A stretch of 64,000 nucleotides of DNA from Chlorobiaceae bacterium (lineage in GTDB: Bacteria > Bacteroidota > Chlorobiia > Chlorobiales > Chlorobiaceae). Shown here piece by piece: positions 58,299 to 64,000 of the stretch (within the stretch, counting starts at the first letter, position 1; the number at the start of each line of letters is the position of its first letter). The stretch covers positions 31,032 through 95,031 of the forward strand of contig JABDHL010000057.1 in assembly GCA_012972825.1 (NCBI GenBank), written 5' to 3'. The notes under the pieces were generated by a model. It was not told where the DNA came from. It saw only the letters and a list, made by a program, of their open reading frames with translations, and did no database searches. Position numbers and translations under genes: made by a program.

Positions 58299-59492
58299 AT
58301 GCAGAAAAAATCTCTGTCGGACATAGCAGTCAATGGCAAACGGGTAATAATGCGGGTTGATTTCAACGTTCCCCTCGACGACCATAAAAAAATTACTGAC
58401 GACAAAAGAATCTTTGAATCACTTCCTTCCATCAACAAAGTTCTATCCGATGGAGGTCGCCTTATTTTGATGTCCCATCTGGGACGGCCAAAAGGAAAAG
58501 TCAACCCTGACTTTTCGCTTGCCCCTGTAGCATTGAGACTGGCCGAACTTCTTGATCGCCCGGTAATAATGGCAGAAGAGTGCGTTGGCTCCGAGGTCAA
58601 AAAACAGGTATCTGACCTGAAAGACGGGGAAGTGATCCTGCTTGAAAATCTGAGGTTTCACCCCGAGGAAGAAGCAAATGACCCGGATTTTGCCAAAGCC
58701 CTGGCTGAACTCGGCGATGTCTACGTCAATGACGCTTTCGGAACAGCACACAGGGCCCATGCTTCAACAGAAGGAATTACTCACTTCATAAAAACGGCCG
58801 TTGCGGGCTATCTGATAAAAAAGGAGCTGCTCTATCTTGGCAAAGCTCTGCATCAGCCCGAACGGCCTTTTGTTGCCATTCTCGGCGGTTCAAAAATATC
58901 AGGTAAAATCGATGTTCTTGAAAACCTTTTCAAAAAGGTTGATACCGTCCTCGTTGGCGGAGCAATGGTCTTCACCTTTTTCAAGGCACAAGGTTATCAG
59001 GTTGGAAAATCTCTTGTTGAAGAGAGCAAGGTCGAACTCGCCCTTAAAATTCTGGAAGAGGCAAAAAACAAGGGCATAAAACTGCTGCTTCCGTTAGATG
59101 TCATTCTCGCAGCTGAAATCTCGGCAGACGCTCCCTTCCATGCAGCAGACATTTCCAGTATCCCTGAAAATATGATTGGCGTTGATATCGGACCTGTCAC
59201 GATAGAAACCTACCGCAACGAAATTCTTTCAGCACGCACAGTGCTCTGGAACGGTCCTATGGGCGTGTTTGAAATCGACAATTTTGCAGAGGGAACACTG
59301 TCCGTTGCTAAAGCATTGTCGGATGCAACGGCAAAAGGCGCCACAACAATTGTCGGCGGCGGCGACTCAGCTGCGGCTATAGCAAAAGCAGGTCTTTCGG
59401 ATGAGATTACCCATATCTCAACAGGAGGAGGCGCAAGTCTAGAATTCCTTGAAGGCAAGGAACTCCCCGGCATTGCAGCCCTGAACGATTAA
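58299..59492 (+). CDS. pgk: Phosphoglycerate kinase
   Basis: Glycolysis/CBB-type enzyme that moves phosphate between 1,3-bisphosphoglycerate and ADP. The N-domain [10 protein letters not shown] (about 18-27), [26 protein letters not shown] and [16 protein letters not shown], plus [13 protein letters not shown] as the C-domain nucleotide site, are all conserved. 397 aa. The ATG lies in a UTR with no strong SD. Confidence 0.97.
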   Translation: MQKKSLSDIAVNGKRVIMRVDFNVPLDDHKKITDDKRIFESLPSINKVLSDGGRLILMSHLGRPKGKVNPDFSLAPVALRLAELLDRPVIMAEECVGSEVKKQVSDLKDGEVILLENLRFHPEEEANDPDFAKALAELGDVYVNDAFGTAHRAHASTEGITHFIKTAVAGYLIKKELLYLGKALHQPERPFVAILGGSKISGKIDVLENLFKKVDTVLVGGAMVFTFFKAQGYQVGKSLVEESKVELALKILEEAKNKGIKLLLPLDVILAAEISADAPFHAADISSIPENMIGVDIGPVTIETYRNEILSARTVLWNGPMGVFEIDNFAEGTLSVAKALSDATAKGATTIVGGGDSAAAIAKAGLSDEITHISTGGGASLEFLEGKELPGIAALND

Positions 59493-59547
59493 CCGTTTCC
59501 GTACATTAGAGAAACACTTGAAGGAAGTAACTTTTGAGACGCTTATT

Positions 59548-59566
59548 CCCGCTGATTATCAGCGGG
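59548..59566 (+). terminator. Hairpin downstream of pgk, possible terminator
   Basis: CCCGCTGATTATCAGCGGG, an 8-bp GC-rich stem with a 3-nt loop, 56 nt after the pgk stop and 14 nt before the rhomboid start. No T-run follows, so termination is uncertain; it may also reduce rhomboid translation. Confidence 0.45.
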
Positions 59567-59579
59567 TTAAGCAGAACTT

Positions 59580-60404
59580 ATGCAATTGATGAACTATTCC
59601 AACCAGCCATACAGTCCCGGAGGCTTTCAGGTTATACCTCCGGCAATTAAAACAATAATCTTTATTAACGTCGCAGTGTTTCTGCTGCAATTATCCCCGT
59701 TCGGCGAAACCATTCTTGCCCTTGGTTCGCTCTGGCCTGTCGGCTCCGGCAACTTCCGCATATGGCAGCCTGTTACCTACATGTTTCTTCATGGAGGAGG
59801 CGCGCACCTCTTCTTCAATATGTTCGCTCTCTGGATGTTCGGGGCTGAAATTGAAAACTACTGGGGCACCCGGCAATTCAACACCTATTACTTTGTCTGC
59901 GGCATAGGAGCAGCCATTATCAACCTGCTGGCCACCATTGGCGATCCCTATCCAACCGTTGGCGCTTCAGGAGCAATCTACGGCGTACTGCTCGCGTTCG
60001 GCATGATGTTCCCCAACCGCTATATTTTTCTCTATTTCCTCTTCCCCATCAAAGCGAAATATTTTATTGCCGGTTATGCGCTTATTGAATTTTTTTCGGG
60101 TTTCGGCAGCCGCTCTATGGGCAGCGGCAGCAATATTGCCCATTTTGCGCACCTCGGAGGCATGCTGATCGGCTTCATCTATATTTCCATCAAACGGGCC
60201 GAGTGGTCATTTTCCGGACTGACGGATAAAATCAGCTCCCTGGGTAAAAAGAAAACAGGGCCTCGCCTCCACCGGACGAACAGTATTGACCTTCCTGTTT
60301 CCGAAGCAGAAATCAATGCCATTCTCGACAAAATTTCAGCACACGGCTATGCATCATTAACTGCCGAGGAACGCCGCAAACTCCTGAAAGCCGGCGGCAA
60401 ATAA
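59580..60404 (+). CDS. Rhomboid family intramembrane serine protease
   Basis: Six-helix membrane protease. The catalytic Ser is in VGASGAIYGVLLAFG, the His in NIAHFAHLGGMLIGF; the HGGGAHLFFNMFALWMFG segment gives the oxyanion region. A C-terminal extension (about 215-274) ends SEAEINAILDKISAHGY and LTAEERRKLLKAGGK, a tail seen in Bacteroidetes/Chlorobi rhomboids. 274 aa; the second ATG at 59589 is also possible. Substrate unknown. Confidence 0.9.
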   Translation: MQLMNYSNQPYSPGGFQVIPPAIKTIIFINVAVFLLQLSPFGETILALGSLWPVGSGNFRIWQPVTYMFLHGGGAHLFFNMFALWMFGAEIENYWGTRQFNTYYFVCGIGAAIINLLATIGDPYPTVGASGAIYGVLLAFGMMFPNRYIFLYFLFPIKAKYFIAGYALIEFFSGFGSRSMGSGSNIAHFAHLGGMLIGFIYISIKRAEWSFSGLTDKISSLGKKKTGPRLHRTNSIDLPVSEAEINAILDKISAHGYASLTAEERRKLLKAGGK

Positions 60405-60409
60405 TCCTT

Positions 60410-60430
60410 CCCTGCTGTATCTCAGCAGGG
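60410..60430. terminator. Bidirectional hairpin between rhomboid and rlmD genes
   Basis: CCCTGCTG TATCT CAGCAGGG, an 8-bp stem with 5-nt loop, at the convergent 3' ends; it includes the last codons of rlmD. No clear T-run on either side. Its place suggests a shared terminator. Confidence 0.55.
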
Positions 60431-61870
60431 ACCTGTCCTTTCAAAGCATGCCACACTCTCAATATGGCTGGTATGCGGAAACATGTCGACCGGCTGCACC
60501 GATAAAAGGGTGTAGCCGTGTGCGCATATCTCCTTCCCGTCGCGTGCCAGGCTGGCTGGGTTGCAGCTTACATACACTATTCTTCTCGACCTGAGCCGGA
60601 TCATCGTGGCAAGCGCCTTCGGCTGCATCCCTGCCCTGGGAGGATCGGTAATAATAACCCCGGGAATATCAAAGCGTTCAAGCGTCCCTAAAAGCGCATG
60701 TAAATCTTTGAGGTCGACCTTGTAAAAAGCTGCATTGGCAATGCCGTTCAACACCGCATTGGAACGGGCATCGCTGATGGAGCTTTCAACCACTTCAAGG
60801 CCGATAATCTGGCGGCAATGCTTTGCCAGATAGAGCGTGATAGTACCTGTTCCGCAATAGAGGTCATAGACAGTATCCTCCGCCTTAAGACCTCCAACCG
60901 CCAGAATGGCGTTGTAGAGCACCTCAGCCTGTGCCGAGTTTGTCTGAAAAAAAGAATTTGCCGATATCCTGAAATCAAGTCCGCCAAGCCGCTCGGTAAT
61001 ATACCCGTCGCCGCTCAGGGTAAACTCCTCATCGCCTGTGGCAACACTGTTCAACCGTTGCGTCACATTATTCAGCACCGTCATCTTCACGCCCTCCATC
61101 CCCGCATCAAGGTGCGCCCTGTATCGCTGCATGATATCTTCGTCATACCACGAAGTGACCAGGTTGACCATAACCTCTTCACGGTTCTCGCTGAACCGAA
61201 CCACAAGATTGCGCAAATATCCTGTATGCGCTTTTGCCGAATAGGGCACAAGCGAATTGGCAGACACAAACTCCCTGGTCAGTTTAAGCACCCTGTTCAT
61301 CGACTCCTTGGCCAGATAACAGTACTCTATGTCAATCACCTTTTCAAAATTTCCGGGCGTATGAAACCCCAGCGCAAAATCCTTGGGGCGGTCAAGCTTC
61401 TCCATCGAAAGCTCTTCCGCCAGCAGATAGCGCATGTTTGAAAACGAGAACTCTATTTTGTTCCGGTAGTGGAAAGGATCGGCACAGGCAATCGCAGGAG
61501 CAACCGGTGGAGCAATAAAGTCTCCTAAATGCTCAAGGGCATCCTTCACCTTTTTCTGCTTGTACTGCAGCTGCGCCTCATAGCGGATATGCATCAGCTT
61601 GCATCCCCCGCAAACCCCGAAATAGCAGCATAAAGGCTCGGTCCGGTCGGGTGATGGCTCAAGCACTTCAACGACAAAAGCCTCTATATAGCGCTGCCTC
61701 ACTTTCTTAATCTTTGCCGATACCAGGTCGCCTACCGCAAGCATTCCGCTGACCATTACTCCCATCCCATTCTCAAGCCGCCCGAAACACTGATCTTTCT
61801 CCGCCTGATCAGTTATTCTCAACTCTATAATATCGTCTCTCTTTAATTTCGGTTGTTCCGTGATCTCCAT
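60422..61870 (-). CDS. rlmD: 23S rRNA (uracil-5-)-methyltransferase RlmD/RumA family
   Basis: TRAM domain (about 1-65) then the iron-sulfur motif CCYFGVCGGCKLMHI and the SAM methyltransferase core. VYDLYCGTGTITLYLA (motif I), IITDPPRAGMQ, and VYVSCNPASLARD with the catalytic Cys are diagnostic. 482 aa is in the usual range. The family includes RlmC, RlmD and TrmA-like relatives; the cysteine cluster and TRAM favour RlmD/RumA but the exact uridine is not fixed by sequence. Confidence 0.9.
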   Translation of the reverse strand: MEITEQPKLKRDDIIELRITDQAEKDQCFGRLENGMGVMVSGMLAVGDLVSAKIKKVRQRYIEAFVVEVLEPSPDRTEPLCCYFGVCGGCKLMHIRYEAQLQYKQKKVKDALEHLGDFIAPPVAPAIACADPFHYRNKIEFSFSNMRYLLAEELSMEKLDRPKDFALGFHTPGNFEKVIDIEYCYLAKESMNRVLKLTREFVSANSLVPYSAKAHTGYLRNLVVRFSENREEVMVNLVTSWYDEDIMQRYRAHLDAGMEGVKMTVLNNVTQRLNSVATGDEEFTLSGDGYITERLGGLDFRISANSFFQTNSAQAEVLYNAILAVGGLKAEDTVYDLYCGTGTITLYLAKHCRQIIGLEVVESSISDARSNAVLNGIANAAFYKVDLKDLHALLGTLERFDIPGVIITDPPRAGMQPKALATMIRLRSRRIVYVSCNPASLARDGKEICAHGYTLLSVQPVDMFPHTSHIESVACFERTGPC

Positions 61871-62284
61871 AATACCTTGTATTTAGGTGCCTTAAGCGGC
61901 GTGTTGCCCGGCTTGGTTCAGTGCCTAGGTTATCAAATCCGCGTTCAATTCAATTTCGACAGGTGCTAAAGTAATAAAATAACTTCAGCCGAGCTATGCC
62001 CGATAAAGCGGAGTTGATTTGAGCCGATATGAAAAGCCCATCGTTTATAAGATGATAGGTATAGAAAAACGGGTTCTTGAGGCAGAAAAAGGGAGGATTT
62101 ACTGGGGAGAGCATTGATCAAATGCCCTGTTAAATGACCGTTTTGCGAAATCAATATTTTCCTTTATCGGAACAAGTAAATACTGTTGCAGTATACGACA
62201 CGATGCATTTCATTTATGGGAACAATGCCTCCATTTCTTCCCTGTCACAGGTGCATATAGAACTCTGTTGTAAGTCAGCAAGTT
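61871..62284. other. Intergenic region, no supportable gene
   Basis: About 414 bp between rlmD and darG. A minus-strand frame (61966-62154) and a plus-strand frame (62134-62364) are open but have no recognisable domain or ribosome site, and the second overlaps darG. A plus frame near 62007-62117 reads EKPIVYKMIGIEKRVLEAEK with good-looking codons but no start beyond TTG. It may be a fragment of an accessory gene; I see no repeats. Confidence 0.4.
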
Positions 62285-63358
62285 TTAACAGAGGGCGCCG
62301 TATTGATGAAGTTCGAAATGGTTTATCCAGCCCTTTTTTGATAGAACGTCAAGAGCAAGCGTAATCTGTCGTTTGGAAAACTGTTTCTTCTCATACCATG
62401 CATAAACAGATGTAATAACATCATCAATAGTCTGGACTTGTTCATTCTCTACAACCCAGTGCACAGTGGCTAACAATTCCAATCCGAAGGGAGATTCGAA
62501 GCCATCCACAAGGTCGCATACCCTATTGAAGTGCTCCTGTGTGTTGGTGACATCCTTCTCCTTGAGAAACAAAAGAGCATCATCCAGAGCCCCGGGTACA
62601 AGAGTCAATTGTTTGTCTGGTCTGTCTCCACCATCATCATAACCGGATACCAAATGCCCTTCGATAGCATGCAAAACGTGCCGAAGGTTTTCTGCATATG
62701 GACCATAAATACCCTTTGTAAATTTAAGCCGTAAATCCTGACCTGCACACTGCATGAAATACATCAGTTTATGTACCTCCAACAGGGAGATAAACGGATC
62801 CATCAAGCCGCCAAGATATCGGTGCATCAGTCCAACCAGTGCTGCTCGGCCAGGGGTTATCTCCGGAACATTGGTTGAAAGATTCAACTTTTTATCAACG
62901 AAAGTCTTATCCGGCTCAAAGATAATAACCTTAAGATCGCTAAACTCATGAAGAGCAGCTTCAATACGCTGACGAACTTCGCCCCAATTCAAGCCGCCTA
63001 ACCCGCTCCCAAGCGGAGGAATAGCTATTGACCGGATATTCCTTTCCTTGATTTCTTCAGCCAAAGCAAAAAGCCCGTCATTGATATCCTCCATACGGCT
63101 TTTGCCTTTCCAGTGGCGCTTTGTTGGAAAATTAATGATGTAGTGCGGGTAAGTCAATTTACCGGTTTCAAAGACGAACATTTTCCCCGGACTGACCTCA
63201 TTACGCTCGCAAGCAGCAACATAAGATTTGAAGTTCTCAGGGTAAAAGTTCTTAAACTGAAGAGCAATACCCCGCCCCATTATACCGACGCAGTTTACGG
63301 TATTGACCAATGCTTCAGCATCTTCAATCAGTATGTTTCCTTTCTTGAACTCGATCAT
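62285..63358 (-). CDS. darG: DarG-type macrodomain antitoxin (DNA ADP-ribosyl glycohydrolase)
   Basis: Macro domain at about 1-150: VNTVNCVGIMGRGIALQFK is the ADP-ribose loop, and INFPTKRHW carries Lys80, which lines up with the catalytic lysine of Thermus DarG; IPPLGSGLGGLNW is the second loop. The C-terminal half (about 165-357) is the DarT-neutralising region, with KLMYFMQCAGQDLRLKF. DarG removes ADP-ribose from thymidine in DNA and binds the toxin. Its start is 33 nt after darT stops. Confidence 0.92.
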   Translation of the reverse strand: MIEFKKGNILIEDAEALVNTVNCVGIMGRGIALQFKNFYPENFKSYVAACERNEVSPGKMFVFETGKLTYPHYIINFPTKRHWKGKSRMEDINDGLFALAEEIKERNIRSIAIPPLGSGLGGLNWGEVRQRIEAALHEFSDLKVIIFEPDKTFVDKKLNLSTNVPEITPGRAALVGLMHRYLGGLMDPFISLLEVHKLMYFMQCAGQDLRLKFTKGIYGPYAENLRHVLHAIEGHLVSGYDDGGDRPDKQLTLVPGALDDALLFLKEKDVTNTQEHFNRVCDLVDGFESPFGLELLATVHWVVENEQVQTIDDVITSVYAWYEKKQFSKRQITLALDVLSKKGWINHFELHQYGALC

Positions 63359-63391
63359 ATTGGCCCCAAGCTTTTATTAATATCAATAATA

Positions 63392-64000
63392 TCATTCGGG
63401 CCTCAATTCAACAATAGGATTCTGACCGATACCTTGCAAAATCTCAAGGACTTGACGATGCACCCTTTGAGAGTGCACTCCTATACGCGAGACCAACTCA
63501 GGCGGAAACTGCTGCTCGACAAGAAATTCCGCCTGCTTGCCTTCTTTGCACCTCTTCCAGTTCTGAGCATTTACCGCAGCCCAGTCAATTTCATGCAAAT
63601 GAGCAAGGTCGTACCTGCTTTCAACATAGTAAGCCCCTGCATTTGATAACGTAAATGCCCAGCGTCTTCCTTGTGTTTCTGCCCAAGAGACCGCCTGCTT
63701 CAGATCGGCCACCAAGTGAATAATATTTCCTTGACCACCTTGATAATCCAACCCTTCATGGTTCCCCATGTGAATCAGATAAAACATAACAGAACGAGGA
63801 GAAAAATAGAACGGAACGCATTCACCGACATGCAAATCCGGATATCTTTCAAGACATAATTCGTTGAGCTGCCTCTGTTTAATCGAACTCATGCCGATAG
63901 TAGTGCCGCCTGATGTACGCCTGCCAATTTCCGCATCAGACAATAACGATCCCTCAGCAACAATCGATGGCAGCCGGTCAACATGAACGATGTGATAAAT
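63392..64000 (-). CDS. darT: DarT-type DNA ADP-ribosyltransferase toxin, 5' end outside window
   Basis: 202 codons to the stop at 63392; the frame is open to the window edge, starting IYHIVHVDRLPSIVAEGSLL, which matches the DarT N-terminus with only a few codons missing. GECVPFYFSPRSVML-type residues, then KQAEFLVEQQFP with the candidate catalytic Glu. DarT modifies thymidine in single-stranded DNA with NAD, stopping replication in phage-infected cells. An ATG at 63892 is internal. Confidence 0.9.
   Translation of the reverse strand: MYHIVHVDRLPSIVAEGSLLSDAEIGRRTSGGTTIGMSSIKQRQLNELCLERYPDLHVGECVPFYFSPRSVMFYLIHMGNHEGLDYQGGQGNIIHLVADLKQAVSWAETQGRRWAFTLSNAGAYYVESRYDLAHLHEIDWAAVNAQNWKRCKEGKQAEFLVEQQFPPELVSRIGVHSQRVHRQVLEILQGIGQNPIVELRPE

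Noticed and set aside
60818..61441. Plus-strand open frame of 207 codons
   Set aside because: Antisense to rlmD; no ribosome site or family motif.
62134..62364. Plus-strand 76-codon open frame
   Set aside because: Overlaps the 3' end of darG and has no recognisable domain.
1..64000. CRISPR arrays, insertion sequences, rRNA operons
   Set aside because: No regularly spaced repeats, transposase genes with terminal repeats, or rRNA sequence were seen.

Overview
The window looks like chromosome from a green sulfur bacterium (Chlorobiaceae, Chlorobium/Pelodictyon type). This is inferred from gene content and order, not from a database search. Pointers are a bioC/bioG-type biotin operon, a single-membrane-subunit sdhCAB operon, a bacterial deoxyhypusine-synthase-like gene, an Fo-only ATP synthase operon and a full dcw division cluster. 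Most of it is housekeeping DNA, with two short accessory segments that carry toxin/antitoxin-like modules.

Layout, left to right. 1-370: start of an acyl-CoA synthetase that runs off the left edge. 447-7105 (minus): birA-bioB-bioF-bioG-bioC-bioD-bioA, headed by a 32-bp inverted repeat of the BirA-operator type. 7222-17078: amidase, topA, feoAB, a HIT protein, a lipoprotein, a CorC/HlyC-type CBS protein and a small unknown. 17194-20424: accessory module with a DprA-like gene and a RecQ-like helicase whose C-terminal phosphoribosyltransferase half is broken by two in-frame stops and a frameshift. It resembles the RqlH/RqlI (PsyrTA) family. 20823-28364: sdhCAB, a cyclase, an alpha/beta hydrolase, rlpA, transaldolase, the deoxyhypusine-synthase-like gene and the SRP RNA. 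28538-33617: trpS, a HAD phosphatase, argS (HIGH motif replaced by TIGR), nadD, bamD and tRNA-Ala(CGC). 33671-36984 (minus): atpZ, an atpI-like gene, atpB, atpE, atpF and atpH, closed by a strong terminator; no F1 alpha, beta, gamma or epsilon gene is present. 37108-39234: pgeF and a CoA-transferase. 39271-56007 (minus): mraZ-rsmH-ftsL-ftsI-murE-murF-mraY-murD-ftsW-murG-murC-ftsQ-ftsA-ftsZ, preceded by three 10-bp-phased MraZ-type boxes. 56232-61870: NYN protein, chorismate mutase, mltG, pgk, rhomboid protease and rlmD. 62285-64000 (minus): DarG and the 3' part of DarT, a DNA ADP-ribosylation toxin/antitoxin pair cut by the right edge.

The genes work together in clear blocks: biotin synthesis under its own repressor/ligase; cell-wall precursor synthesis and septation in one long unit under MraZ; membrane energy conversion (Sdh/Frd and Fo). 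The most unusual item is the partly decayed RqlHI-like locus. The helicase core and the DprA-like partner are intact, but the PRTase domain is lost, and the helicase has no zinc-binding cysteine cluster. A 52-codon gene overlaps the helicase start by 4 nt.
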